Positions 8,895-17,687 of a stretch of DNA of 64,000 bases are shown one piece after another. The translations under genes were made by a program, and so were the position numbers. Each line of letters starts with the position of its first letter. Position 1 is the first letter of the stretch. The notes below the pieces were generated by a model. The model did not search any database. It worked only from the letters and a program-made list of their open reading frames with translations, and was not told the origin of the DNA. Location: positions 1,501,292-1,565,291 of the forward strand of contig NZ_CP048627.1 in the NCBI RefSeq assembly GCF_010669225.1. The letters are read 5' to 3'. Source of the DNA: Megamonas funiformis. GTDB taxonomy: Bacteria > Bacillota > Negativicutes > Selenomonadales > Selenomonadaceae.

Positions 8895-9025
8895 TTAAAC
8901 ATCTTTTTTTCTTCTGGACAATCCATTTTCTGCTGATAAATGTTGAACACAATTCATACTAACGTTATGCCTATGTGCGACATCCTCATTAGAATACAGA
9001 AATTTTTCGCTATAGTATAGCGTTT
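8895..9025 (-). pseudogene. Remnant of a helix-turn-helix-like protein C-terminus
   Basis: A startless reverse frame of about 44 codons reads through YSNEDVAHRHNVSMNCVQHL and SAENGLSRRKKD to a TAA at 8895. The spacing of hydrophobic and polar residues is HTH-like. A palindrome CGCTATAGTATAGCG followed by T8 (9007-9029) sits at its upstream end. I cannot assign a family; it is reported as probable debris. Confidence 0.25.
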
Positions 9026-9169
9026 TTTTTTATAAATCGTCTAAAAATGTGGCATTTTAGGTGTTCTATAAATTGGGTTGCTCTGTAACTATACCAGCTT
9101 TGATATTTTCAACTTCTTATTTTTCGGCTAATAGATAATGAAAATATTTTCATACAGTTTTAACAAAAT

Positions 9170-9348
9170 ATAATAACTGTCTATATAATATATACGTTGC
9201 TATCTCCATACCGGCAACGTAATCGGTAATTACCTAAGCAAATGGATTGATAGACAACATAAATAGCAATAATCCTAACCGCTTTGGCGTTAGCGGTATA
9301 TAAATTTATTGCAAGAGGTTCATGATGCTGCAACATTATGAGCCTCGT
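9170..9348 (+). pseudogene. Decayed second copy of the small-toxin locus
   Basis: The leader hairpin (CGTTGCTATCTCCATACCGGCAACG), the codons for the KWID tail, the AACCGCTTTGGCGTTAGCGG hairpin and the GAGG...CCTC terminator with T6 all match the 8560-8780 locus in order. The toxin start and transmembrane codons are deleted, so no peptide can be made. Downstream (about 9370-9410) a TTAGTATC fragment recalls the antisense promoter region. Confidence 0.7.
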
Positions 9349-9508
9349 TTTTTGTCTCCTATGGACTAATCTAATATTATCTTTAGTATCTATATTATAT
9401 GATAGATTGTATAATGAAGTGCGACACCTAGAAAAATAAAAAACTCATTATGAATTTTCGTGTAAAATAAAGTTACCACACAAAACCTACACGAAAGGAA
9501 AATTCATA

Positions 9509-9619
9509 ATGAGCTATCATCATCTTACCATATCTGAACGTATTCGTATAGAGGTTCTTTCTATATTAGGTTATTCTACTCGTTTTATTGCTAAATTTTT
9601 GCAGCACCAAACTTTTTAA
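9509..9619 (+). pseudogene. IS30-family transposase, N-terminal fragment
   Basis: ATG at 9509 with RBS GAAAGGAA opens MSYHHLTISERIRIEVL and GYSTRFIAKFL, the N-terminal HTH of IS30-family transposases. After about 30 residues the sequence changes abruptly to unrelated DNA (about 9601), and an accidental stop follows at 9617. The upstream block (about 9440-9475) resembles an IS30 left end. Only the 5' tip of the element remains. Confidence 0.75.
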
Positions 9620-10011
9620 CTAAAAAATTAATCAATTTCGGTGATGCTCACAAGGAACAAACAGATTTATATCTTGCTAATATAAAACAAGATAAATTTT
9701 ACAAAAAAGATTCATTTATCATCATTACATGGCTTTTATTTTATCCACTAGGTATCTTCTTAATGTATAAATATAGTCTCAAGCTAAGAAAATTTAGACA
9801 TTTATTTAATATCGTACCTTTAATTGTAATTGCTCTAGCTAACAAAACCATAGCTATGATTTTAGGTTTATGTATACCTTTTATCTTCATTCCTATTTTT
9901 ACCATCAGCCTTTTTTATTGCTTAGTTAGAACAAGATATTTCATGCCTTCTTGTGCAGGTATTATTGCAAGTTGTATCGGATTTTTAGTATTTACATTCT
10001 TTCATATTTAA
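9601..10011 (+). pseudogene. 5'-truncated membrane protein gene (joined to IS30 fragment)
   Basis: This frame is open from 9601 without a start codon until ATG 9763, and it continues without interruption through FLTKKLINFGDAHKEQ, WLLFYPLGIFLMYKYSLKL and several hydrophobic helices. The segment before 9763 is clearly coding-like, so the gene has lost its 5' end at the junction with the IS30 fragment. The WLLFYPLGIFLMYKY element resembles small membrane proteins that carry an N-terminal zinc ribbon, but no ribbon is left here. Translation from ATG 9763 (82 residues) cannot be excluded. A shared terminator follows. Confidence 0.55.
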
Positions 10012-10025
10012 TAATTAATAAATAA

Positions 10026-10079
10026 AAAAAGCTATTTGAGCATATATCCATTTTTTAGGATAATCTCAAATAGCTTTTT
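10026..10079. terminator. Bidirectional terminator
   Basis: AAAAAGCTATTTGAG (10026-10040) and CTCAAATAGCTTTTT (10065-10079) form a 15-bp stem with a 24-nt loop. A-tract and T-tract flank both sides, so it serves the truncated gene on the left and the BI-1 gene on the right. Confidence 0.8.
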
Positions 10080-10104
10080 TATTAATCTTTAATCATTTTA
10101 TTTA

Positions 10105-10833
10105 TCAGTCATCATTGCCAAACATAGCCATAATCATCTGTAAAAGTCTTAAAATCTCAATATAGAGCCATACAAGAGTTAAGAGTAAACCAAAAGCACA
10201 GAAGTATTCATAGTACTTCGGAGCCCCATAAGCTACAGCTTGTTCAATATTATCAAAGTCTAAGAGCAAATTAAATGCTGCTACACCTGCGATAATAAAG
10301 CCAATCGCTATACCAAAAATACCACTTGTTGGCATCATATGGAAACCGAATAAACTTGCAATGATATTCACGAAATAGAAAATCGCTACAGCACCTGTCA
10401 TGGAAATAATCACAGAACGTACTGTTTCTGTAACTTTTATAATACGTGTTTTCCATAAAACAAGCATTAAAATCATTGTAGCCAAAGTAATTCCTACTGC
10501 AATAGCAGAAATACCAAAATACATTCTTTCAAATTGAGCAGAAATAATACCAAGCACTGCACCTTCAAAAACAGCATAGCCAGGTGTTGTCATTGGTGCT
10601 AAATGTGGTTTAAAGCAAGTAACAAGCGTTAAAACTACACCCACAATCATACCTAATATCAATACACCATAAGCAGCTGGGCTATTGGCTAAAAATACAC
10701 CTGAAGCAATTGCTGATGCAATAGTAACAAGTGTCAAACCAAATGCCTTTGTAATCGTGCCTTTCAAAGTGGCAGGAGAATCTACATATTCCGTAGACGC
10801 CTTGCCTATTATTTTCATAGCTGGATTTGCCAT
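10105..10833 (-). CDS. Bax inhibitor-1/YccA-family membrane protein
   Basis: A 242-residue polytopic membrane protein with about seven hydrophobic segments and the opening MANPAMKIIGKAS. This matches the BaxI_1 branch (about 240-residue proteins with a short cytosolic N-terminus). Family members act as pH-sensitive Ca2+ leak channels or stress modulators; the bacterial role is poorly known. The longer frame to 10854 is not used: AAGGAGAGG lies 8 nt before ATG 10833. Single-gene unit ending at the 10026-10079 terminator. Confidence 0.85.
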   Translation of the reverse strand: MANPAMKIIGKASTEYVDSPATLKGTITKAFGLTLVTIASAIASGVFLANSPAAYGVLILGMIVGVVLTLVTCFKPHLAPMTTPGYAVFEGAVLGIISAQFERMYFGISAIAVGITLATMILMLVLWKTRIIKVTETVRSVIISMTGAVAIFYFVNIIASLFGFHMMPTSGIFGIAIGFIIAGVAAFNLLLDFDNIEQAVAYGAPKYYEYFCAFGLLLTLVWLYIEILRLLQMIMAMFGNDD

Positions 10834-11005
10834 TAAAATCCTCTCCTTAAACATACATAAATTCTTTCTTTTTATTATATCATACTATTTTATAGTAGAA
10901 TAGGTAAGATTTATTAAATCTATATTAAATTTAAATCAAAAATTCATGCATATCTATTCAGGAAAATTATATATTAGTTAAGTATCTTTAGATATACTCA
11001 AAATT

Positions 11006-12031
11006 TTAACTTATAGTTTTTGTACTACTTCTAACAATCAATTTAGGTTCTAAAATAATGATTTTACTATCTATATTTTCTTCACTATTTACTAATTGAT
11101 TAATTACTTCTGTTGCCTTTTGCCCAATTGCATCTATCGGTTGACGAACTGTTGTCAAAGGAACTTCTAATAATGACGCAAAAGCAATATCATCATAACC
11201 CACAATAGAAATATCTCTAGGTACTATTAAATTATGTTCTTTAATACTAGCTAATGCCCCCATAGCTGAGAAATCATTTGCTGCAAATATTGCTGTTATA
11301 TTTTTCGCTAATAAATTATCACAGCCTATTTTCCCTTTTTCAAAAGAATAATCACCTTCAAAAATTAGATTTTCATCTATTTTTATACCATTATCCTTCA
11401 ATGCTTGTTTATAGCCTGCTAGTCTTTGTCGTGCATCATCTAAAATTAAAGGTCCAGTTATACAGCCTATTTTTTTATGCCCTAATTTTATCAAATGTTC
11501 TGTCGCTAAATATGCACCTTGCAAATGGTCAACACTGATTTTATATTTGCCAATATCAAACATATCACGGTCAATTAGACAATATGGTATCTTATTATCC
11601 TCTAAAAAATTTATGCTTTCTTCAACTTCTTTTTCCGTGCTATTAGCTGCCATACTCAAAAAGATACCATCGACCATATAATCACAGAGCATTTTTAAAT
11701 GCTTTAATTCTTGTTTATGATTATTATCTGAATTACAAATCAATAAATTCCAGTCATATTTATGACATTCATCTTCTAAAACTTTAGCTGTATATGAAAA
11801 AAACTGATTTCTAATATCCGGTAATACAAAACCAATGATATTGCTTTGCTTTTTTACTAAGCCTACAGCCATCTTATTTGGTCTATATCCCATTTCTTTT
11901 ACAGCTTTAGCAATGATTAATTTTGTTTCTCGAGGAATATGATTTGCTTTATCATTTAATACCAAAGAAATTGTTGTAACTGAAAAACCTGTTTTTTGTG
12001 CTATATCCTTGATAGTAACACGTGACTTCAT
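11006..12031 (-). CDS. LacI-family transcriptional regulator
   Basis: 341 residues. The N-terminal LacI headpiece (VTIKDIAQKTGFSVTTIS, hinge helix RPNKMAVGL) is followed by a periplasmic-binding-protein-like sugar domain ending in VPLTTVRQPIDAIG. It lies 58 bp downstream of ribokinase on the same strand, so it most likely senses ribose or another pentose and controls the rbsK promoter, where a perfect 12-bp palindrome of LacI-operator type is present. This ligand assignment is inference from context. Confidence 0.9.
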   Translation of the reverse strand: MKSRVTIKDIAQKTGFSVTTISLVLNDKANHIPRETKLIIAKAVKEMGYRPNKMAVGLVKKQSNIIGFVLPDIRNQFFSYTAKVLEDECHKYDWNLLICNSDNNHKQELKHLKMLCDYMVDGIFLSMAANSTEKEVEESINFLEDNKIPYCLIDRDMFDIGKYKISVDHLQGAYLATEHLIKLGHKKIGCITGPLILDDARQRLAGYKQALKDNGIKIDENLIFEGDYSFEKGKIGCDNLLAKNITAIFAANDFSAMGALASIKEHNLIVPRDISIVGYDDIAFASLLEVPLTTVRQPIDAIGQKATEVINQLVNSEENIDSKIIILEPKLIVRSSTKTIS

Positions 12032-12089
12032 ATTTATTCAAACCTTTATTATTTATTTATAAATATTATAGAAAAAATGTTTTTTCAGT

Positions 12090-12962
12090 TCAATCCACTT
12101 CTGCAATTTTAGGAATAGAAATGCTTGCTCCTTTTCTTGATACTGTAATTGAAGACGCTTTACTTGCTTTTTGTAAACTTTCTTCAATGGATTTACCTTG
12201 TTGTCTTAAAGCAATGAAATACCCTGTAAAAGTATCTCCAGCAGCTGTCGTATCTACAGCATCAACTTTATATGCAGGTTGGAAAATATTTATATCTTTA
12301 TGACGATAATATGCACCTTTATCACCAAAAGTTAAAATAATTTCTAATTCAGGATATTTGCTAGCTAAACTATCTAATATATCTTCAACTTTTTCTTTAT
12401 CAGCTAAATATGCCCCTTCATGTTCATTGACAAAAATTCCATCTATTGCCTGCATATTATATTTGTTAAGATTTTCATTGATTGGTGAAGGATTTAGATA
12501 AATTTTCATTTGTTTAGCTTTTGCTACTTCAATAATATAATCAATATTGGAAATTTCATTTTGTAAAATTAAAATATCACCTTGTGCAAAATCTTGCATC
12601 GCTTCATCAATATAAGCTTTATCCACTTCATAATTAGCTCCATGAAATAAAATAATGCAATTCTGTCCATGTTTATCAACTTGAATAATAGCCTGTCCGC
12701 TTGCTGTCTCTACTGTTTTAATCAAAGATGTATCTACATTATTATCTTTTAAAGCTTGTAATAAAATCTCTCCATCTTTACCAACACAACCAGCATACAT
12801 GATATTTCCGCCAGCTTTAGCTACCGCAATTGACTGATTTAAACCTTTACCGCCTACACTTTCACTAAAACTTACGGAGTCGATAGTTTCTCCGCCTTTT
12901 ACAATTTCTTCAACAGCATAAACCTTATCAATATTTAACGAACCGAAATTTAAAATCTTCAT
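12090..12962 (-). CDS. rbsK: Ribokinase-like PfkB sugar kinase
   Basis: 290 residues, starting MKILNFGSLNIDKVY. The N-terminal sugar-binding GGKGLNQSIAVAKAG motif and the C-terminal PfkB signature DTTAAGDTFTGY, with the catalytic Asp in AAGD, are both intact. Ribokinase phosphorylates D-ribose at O5, feeding the pentose phosphate pathway. RBS AAAGGAG. No ribose transporter is adjacent, so the substrate is probable rather than proven. It is the first gene of a two-gene unit with the LacI regulator. Confidence 0.88.
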   Translation of the reverse strand: MKILNFGSLNIDKVYAVEEIVKGGETIDSVSFSESVGGKGLNQSIAVAKAGGNIMYAGCVGKDGEILLQALKDNNVDTSLIKTVETASGQAIIQVDKHGQNCIILFHGANYEVDKAYIDEAMQDFAQGDILILQNEISNIDYIIEVAKAKQMKIYLNPSPINENLNKYNMQAIDGIFVNEHEGAYLADKEKVEDILDSLASKYPELEIILTFGDKGAYYRHKDINIFQPAYKVDAVDTTAAGDTFTGYFIALRQQGKSIEESLQKASKASSITVSRKGASISIPKIAEVD

Positions 12963-12995
12963 AAATAACTTCTCCTTTATTTTTATCTATTTTAA

Positions 12996-13059
12996 TAAAA
13001 CGTTTTACTTAATTTTTAAAAACTATAATTATAGTACAATCATTTTTTCAATTAGTCAA
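12996..13059 (-). promoter_or_regulatory. rbsK promoter with LacI-type operator
   Basis: On the reverse strand TTGACT (13054-13059), 17-bp spacer, TACTAT (13031-13036). Just downstream is the perfect palindrome TAAAACGTTTTA (12996-13007), with the central CG typical of LacI-family operators. It sits where a bound repressor would block elongation or open-complex formation. Confidence 0.65.
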
Positions 13060-13090
13060 TATTATCTAAAAATAAAAAATTATTTATAAG

Positions 13091-13137
13091 AAAAAAGCTT
13101 TCTACATAGATAAAAAATCTTGTAGAAAGCCTTTTTT
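13091..13137. terminator. Terminator between rbsK promoter and 13136 gene
   Basis: AAAAAAGCTTTCTACA (13091-13106) pairs with TGTAGAAAGCCTTTTTT (13121-13137). On the reverse strand it ends the 13136-13474 gene. Confidence 0.75.
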
Positions 13138-13474
13138 ATTTTACAAGCTCTATTAATTTTTGTTTTACTGCTGGTAAAAAGAATTTACAGTTTCTCATCT
13201 GTGTTTCACTGATACCAAAAGTTTCGCCATCTTCAATCAAAGCGATTAAATTATCCACAGCACCAGCCATTACACAAAGTTCTTTAAATGTAAAATCATT
13301 TACATGATTAGTAAATTTATCTAAAGATAAATGTGCTAAATCTTTTGCTTTTTCTTCTTCTTTTTTAGAAGTCAATCCAGCAAAGTCAGTCTGTAAAAAA
13401 ATACTTAAAGCAAATCTTATTACATTTGCTTCTTCTCCAGAAAATAAAGCCTTTTGAGAATTTAATGGTAACAT
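13136..13474 (-). CDS. Hypothetical protein, 112 aa
   Basis: A soluble, mostly helical protein beginning MLPLNSQKALFSGEEANVI. It has no signal peptide, metal-binding pattern or recognisable motif. RBS GAGG lies 8 nt before ATG. It is a single-gene unit with its own terminator. The helical content and lack of low complexity suggest a real, probably lineage-specific protein. Confidence 0.7.
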   Translation of the reverse strand: MLPLNSQKALFSGEEANVIRFALSIFLQTDFAGLTSKKEEEKAKDLAHLSLDKFTNHVNDFTFKELCVMAGAVDNLIALIEDGETFGISETQMRNCKFFLPAVKQKLIELVK

Positions 13475-13553
13475 TTTAAAACCTCGCTATTTATGTATTA
13501 TACTAAATATCAATGTTTTTCATTATACCATAAATTCTATTGTTAATATATTA

Positions 13554-14846
13554 TTATTTTGTCAAAGTAACTGTATCTATCTGTGTATTATCTGGCAAAT
13601 AACAATTAAAAGTTAAACTATTTTCATCAGCTTCTAAAACTAAATAATTATTAGTTTCTGGCTGTGGTGGTACATATTCATCAAGTGGATTTTTATGCCA
13701 TAAACTTGGATAACGTACATTACCTGCCACGCCTGTGAGTATATACAACGTTCCCTGCTCATTTTGTGCAAAATCTCTGATTAAAGCTCTACGTCTATAA
13801 GTGTGTAAATGTGCTGTTAATACTGCATCAACATCATATTTATCAAATATCAGCATATAGATTTCACCATGTCTGGAAAAGCTTATTTCATCACCTAATG
13901 GTTTTGCATCTCTGCCATAATTTAGAATATCTCTATGCATTAATACAACTTTCCATTTTTTATCTGTAGTAGCTAAATCATTTTCTAGCCATTTAATCTG
14001 TTCATTCAATAAATCTGGCTCAAATTCTGCCATTTCATCATCTTGAGTATTAATCACAATAAAATGAACATCACCATAATCAAATGAATAATATTGATTT
14101 TGATATTTATCATTGCCATTTGTTGGTAATTTAAACATTTCTAAATACACATTTGGCATAGCTACTTGCCAATCAGTAGTATAAGTTTCATGATTTCCCT
14201 GCACTGGTGCTACTGGTATATTATTTACCATTGGTTCTACACCATCAAACCAGCCATTCCACTGCACTAAATCATATCCATTATCTACTAAATCACCCAT
14301 ATTTATAAAGAAATCACTATCTTGATTATTTTGCCATGCATTCATTGCCAATGATTTCCATTCAGTATAATCATTTGACTGAGAGTCAGGGAAAATCAAA
14401 ACCTTGAATTTATTATTGTTTTCTTTGGCTGTTTTTAATTTATACCAATTACTGCGATTATTTTCAAAGCCTAATCTATAATCATAGACCATATCATCTT
14501 TTAAATTTTCTAAAGTTACAGCATAAATATAAATCTTCTTATTATCAATATCTAAAACACTTTTCTGTGGTTTAGCTTGTAAAATTTCATCTTCATTTTC
14601 TTGCTTATACTCTAAAATAAAATCTTCTCTATCATTCAAAGATTGCCACATAATAGTTCTACTATTAACACTATCTTTTGTAATTACTTGATGTAAATTC
14701 ATATATTCTTCACTATTTAGTAAATTATATACTTTTGTAGCAAAAAATATCTGTTCTATTTTATTTCTAAGTGGTGAATATGACATTATTCCTACTGTAC
14801 AGATAATTATTAATAACAATACACTAATAATTATTCTTTTTTTCAT
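13554..14846 (-). CDS. Purple-acid-phosphatase-like metallophosphoesterase
   Basis: 430 residues with an N-terminal membrane anchor or signal (ISVLLLIIICTVGIMSY), a fibronectin-like domain (about 60-140), then a calcineurin-like metallophosphoesterase domain. The metal ligands are visible in order: FPDSQ, NMGDLVDNG, QGNHET, LMHRD and LTAHLHTYRR. This layout matches the secreted PAP-like phosphoesterases that hydrolyse phosphomonoesters outside the cytoplasm. It ends 22 nt before the next leftward gene's partner at 14869 and could be transcribed after it. Confidence 0.85.
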   Translation of the reverse strand: MKKRIIISVLLLIIICTVGIMSYSPLRNKIEQIFFATKVYNLLNSEEYMNLHQVITKDSVNSRTIMWQSLNDREDFILEYKQENEDEILQAKPQKSVLDIDNKKIYIYAVTLENLKDDMVYDYRLGFENNRSNWYKLKTAKENNNKFKVLIFPDSQSNDYTEWKSLAMNAWQNNQDSDFFINMGDLVDNGYDLVQWNGWFDGVEPMVNNIPVAPVQGNHETYTTDWQVAMPNVYLEMFKLPTNGNDKYQNQYYSFDYGDVHFIVINTQDDEMAEFEPDLLNEQIKWLENDLATTDKKWKVVLMHRDILNYGRDAKPLGDEISFSRHGEIYMLIFDKYDVDAVLTAHLHTYRRRALIRDFAQNEQGTLYILTGVAGNVRYPSLWHKNPLDEYVPPQPETNNYLVLEADENSLTFNCYLPDNTQIDTVTLTK

Positions 14847-14868
14847 TAAATCACCTCATATTTTTTTA

Positions 14869-15405
14869 TCAAACATTTTTCCCCATTTCATATGCTTCTT
14901 TCATAGCTTTAGTGCCTTTTATTTCTCCTTTTTGCCAAGCACCCACACCATAAATAACGCCTTTTTCATTTGGATTTTCTAAACAATCTAATAAGCCTCT
15001 AAAGCATTCAATACTTTTTTCCATCATATTTAAATCAGTCTCTGCTGCTGTGATTATAAAATAAAATTCTTTATTACTTAAATTTGTATATTGAGGCACA
15101 ATTCTATCAATTAAAGTCTTCATCTGAGCATTAATTGTATAAAAATAAACAGGACTAGCCATGACGATAACATCAGCTTTGAGTAATTTAACTAAAATCT
15201 CTTTCATATCATCTTTTTGCACACATTCATGTGTAGTATTGCAAACACCACAACCTGTACAATATTTAATATTTTTATCTGCTAAAAAAATTTTTTCTAC
15301 ATCATGACCAGCTTCAGTAGCACCTTTCATAAATTCATCACATAAAATATCAGAATTTCCATTTCTTCTTGGACTAGCTGACAATATAACAACATTCTTT
15401 TTCAT
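14869..15405 (-). CDS. Flavodoxin-fold NAD(P)H-dependent reductase (iron-sulfur flavoprotein type)
   Basis: 178 residues. LSASPRRNGNSDIL is the FMN-phosphate-binding loop of the NADPH-dependent FMN reductase/ISF family, and CTGCGVCNTTHECVQKDDM is the compact cysteine motif of ISF-type proteins. MASPVYFYTINAQMKTLIDR is a conserved flavin-contact segment. Substrate unknown; such proteins reduce quinones, metals or other electron acceptors. RBS GAGGAG. It faces the phosphoesterase gene 22 bp downstream on the same strand. Confidence 0.85.
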   Translation of the reverse strand: MKKNVVILSASPRRNGNSDILCDEFMKGATEAGHDVEKIFLADKNIKYCTGCGVCNTTHECVQKDDMKEILVKLLKADVIVMASPVYFYTINAQMKTLIDRIVPQYTNLSNKEFYFIITAAETDLNMMEKSIECFRGLLDCLENPNEKGVIYGVGAWQKGEIKGTKAMKEAYEMGKNV

Positions 15406-15484
15406 TGTAATCTCTCCTCTAAATAATACATTTCTTTTGTTATTTATACTATAAACCTTAGAGTAAACTTCATGTCAATAAAAA

Positions 15485-15527
15485 AATGCTTAAATATTTA
15501 TTAATTCATAATAAATACTTAAGCATT
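15485..15527. terminator. Terminator after 15535 gene
   Basis: AATGCTTAAATATTTATT (15485-15502) and AATAAATACTTAAGCATT (15510-15527) form an AT-rich hairpin flanked by an A-run on the + strand, i.e. a U-run for leftward transcripts. Confidence 0.6.
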
Positions 15528-15534
15528 GTATCTC

Positions 15535-15966
15535 TTATTTCCAAATTAACTGCATTAAATTTTTATACTCATTATTCAAATGTTTTATAATCACATCAAA
15601 CATAGTATAAATCAAGTTACCTTCTTTTTCTATTTCGTTGAGAAGAATACCGCAATCTAAAATTAAATTATCTTCATTGTCAAAATAATATTTAAATGAT
15701 TTATATGTTTTATTTAATTCATTTATCCCTATTCTTAGTTCTGTTTCATTATCTTTATTTAAAGCCTTAGCTGCTACAAAAACCCTTATCATGCCATAAA
15801 TACTATCATCTAAAATAACAAGTACAGGCAATTTTTGTCCTTTAATATCAAGATTTGAACGAAAAACTACTGTATTAAATTCATTATTTTCAAATTCATT
15901 TACTTGAAAACTATTAATATTTTTTTCCTCTAAAAATTTTTTAAATGCTTCAGCTCTATTATTCAT
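15535..15966 (-). CDS. YbjN-like domain protein
   Basis: 143 residues. The N-terminus (AEAFKKFLEEKNINSFQV) and the central alternating strands with a C-terminal long helix resemble the YbjN fold found in secretion-chaperone-like proteins. No catalytic motif is visible. RBS GAGGAG upstream. It is the last gene of a leftward run that includes the rhodanese and ferredoxin genes, 36 bp after the rhodanese stop. Function unknown. Confidence 0.6.
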   Translation of the reverse strand: MNNRAEAFKKFLEEKNINSFQVNEFENNEFNTVVFRSNLDIKGQKLPVLVILDDSIYGMIRVFVAAKALNKDNETELRIGINELNKTYKSFKYYFDNEDNLILDCGILLNEIEKEGNLIYTMFDVIIKHLNNEYKNLMQLIWK

Positions 15967-16002
15967 TATATATAACTCCTCTCTTCATCAATAGTTTTAT
16001 AT

Positions 16003-16434
16003 CTATTTCACAATTTCATATGGCCAATTTACAATACCACCAAAATTATAAACATTTACATAACCCATCTTAGCTAATTTAATTGAAGCGTCTGTAGCTC
16101 TTCTACCACTTCTACAATAAACTAATATCATTTGTTCTTTATCAGATAATAATTCTTGTAATAGTTTATTATCAGGGCTAATTTCTTCATTTGGCAAAGA
16201 TATAGCATTCTTAATATGACCATCTTCATATTCTGGTTTAGTTCTTACATCTAAAATCACATAATTTTCTTCACTGTCCATAAACTGTTTTGCTTGTTCA
16301 GGATCAATTTGTCGAAAGCTGATATTTTCACCTACATCTACAACTTCATTATCAGCTTTTGCTATTTGATTAAAAGCTATTAAACCCATACCTAATACCA
16401 TAACTACTAATATATACTTCACATATTTAAACAT
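16003..16434 (-). CDS. Exported rhodanese-like protein
   Basis: 143 residues with an N-terminal signal peptide (YILVVMVLGMGLIAFNQIAKA) and one rhodanese domain: ILDVRTKPEYEDGHI, then the active-site loop VYCRSGRRA with the persulfide Cys, and YNFGGIVNWPYE. Rhodanese folds transfer sulfur via a Cys persulfide. An exported single-domain form may act in periplasmic sulfur or redox chemistry. It begins 9 bp after the EFR1 ferredoxin gene, so the two are co-transcribed. Confidence 0.88.
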   Translation of the reverse strand: MFKYVKYILVVMVLGMGLIAFNQIAKADNEVVDVGENISFRQIDPEQAKQFMDSEENYVILDVRTKPEYEDGHIKNAISLPNEEISPDNKLLQELLSDKEQMILVYCRSGRRATDASIKLAKMGYVNVYNFGGIVNWPYEIVK

Positions 16435-16443
16435 AATTACACC

Positions 16444-17205
16444 TCACCAACGTTTAAACAATTCATTTTCTACTACTTCTGGATGATGATATTGTTTATC
16501 CTTTAAATTATAACTGCCAAAATTAATCGCCTGCATTGGACACCACTGAATACATGCTAAACAGTATATACAATTATTATTTGACTTAAACTTTATTTTT
16601 CCTGCTTCTTCAATGATATTGTTTGTAGGGCAAAGTTTTACACATCGCTTGCAATGAATACAATTCTTTTTGACTGTCTTCTTTTGTAAACATTTCTTTA
16701 TAAATAACCATGAAAAATATTTCTTTATTACATACCACCATGATTTTTTCACTAAAACATTATTGTTAGTCTTACGTTGATTTAATTCTTCTGCAATTTG
16801 CAATACTTTATCTTTATACGTATTCAATGAGCTATAATCGTATTTTTTACCCCAAAAACTTAAGATATTATCTGGTAAATATACCTCATTTCTATATGCT
16901 AAATCTATATTTTTAGCTTTTAATAAATCTTGCATTGTTATAAAACTATTTCCTACTTTACCGCCACAAGTAACTACAGCATAACAATATATTTTCTTAT
17001 CGCTTTTTATCTCTAATTTTTTTATAAAATCCTGCATTAAATCTAAAACATCATAACAATGTACAGGAAAAACAAATCCCATTACACTATCATCATGCTT
17101 ATAATCTTTTAAAGTGCTGATATCTTGCATTTTATCTTGTGTTAAATATGCCAATAATTTCGCTACTTGATACGAATTTCCAGTTCCTGAAAAATAATAT
17201 ATCAT
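16444..17205 (-). CDS. EFR1-type flavodoxin/ferredoxin fusion protein
   Basis: 253 residues. The N-terminal flavodoxin domain opens with the FMN loop YFSGTGNSYQVAKLL, and the C-terminal domain carries two 4Fe-4S clusters (CIHCKRCVKLCP and CIYCLACIQWCP). These EFR1-family proteins are small electron carriers of anaerobes. The gene lies between the HxlR regulator (42 bp upstream) and the rhodanese on the same strand, suggesting a redox-responsive unit. Confidence 0.9.
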   Translation of the reverse strand: MIYYFSGTGNSYQVAKLLAYLTQDKMQDISTLKDYKHDDSVMGFVFPVHCYDVLDLMQDFIKKLEIKSDKKIYCYAVVTCGGKVGNSFITMQDLLKAKNIDLAYRNEVYLPDNILSFWGKKYDYSSLNTYKDKVLQIAEELNQRKTNNNVLVKKSWWYVIKKYFSWLFIKKCLQKKTVKKNCIHCKRCVKLCPTNNIIEEAGKIKFKSNNNCIYCLACIQWCPMQAINFGSYNLKDKQYHHPEVVENELFKRW

Positions 17206-17247
17206 TACTTATTAAATTCTCCATTTCTTTTATTCCTTAAATAGATT

Positions 17248-17559
17248 TTATAAATTCCTATAATACGCTCCCCATTTATTCATCAAGTTTATTATAGGCT
17301 CTATTGTTTTGCCTATTTCCGTCAAGGAATATTCCACTTTAGGTGGAACTACAGCGTAGACTTTGCGAGATATGATTTTATCTTTTTCCAATTCACGTAA
17401 ATTAGATGTTAATACTTTTTGTGTACAAGGAATAGCTCTATTTAATTCTGAAAATCTTTTTGTTCCTTTTAACAATTCTTTAACTACTAATATTTTTATC
17501 TTTGTCCCAAAAATTTGTAAAGATACAGCTACATCACAAGGTAATAATTCTTTTTCCAT
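17248..17559 (-). CDS. HxlR-family transcriptional regulator
   Basis: 103 residues with the HxlR winged-helix pattern: FSELNRAIPCTQKVLTSNLR recognition region, then KVEYSLTEIGKTIEPI in the wing and dimer helix. A Cys in the HTH and one near the N-terminus (LLPCDVA, the position of the redox Cys of HypR/HxlR relatives) suggest thiol or electrophile sensing; this is inference. It is divergent from the MBL-fold gene at 17688, and upstream of the EFR1-rhodanese genes it may control. Confidence 0.88.
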   Translation of the reverse strand: MEKELLPCDVAVSLQIFGTKIKILVVKELLKGTKRFSELNRAIPCTQKVLTSNLRELEKDKIISRKVYAVVPPKVEYSLTEIGKTIEPIINLMNKWGAYYRNL

Positions 17560-17687
17560 ATTGCTCCTCTTCCATTTCTTTACTATCTTTGAAGAAACTA
17601 TAATACTTTAAAGTACCTTCTTCATAAACATTTTTATCCATGATATTATTATAACAAATTTACAAATCTATATCAGAAAGGATTTTT

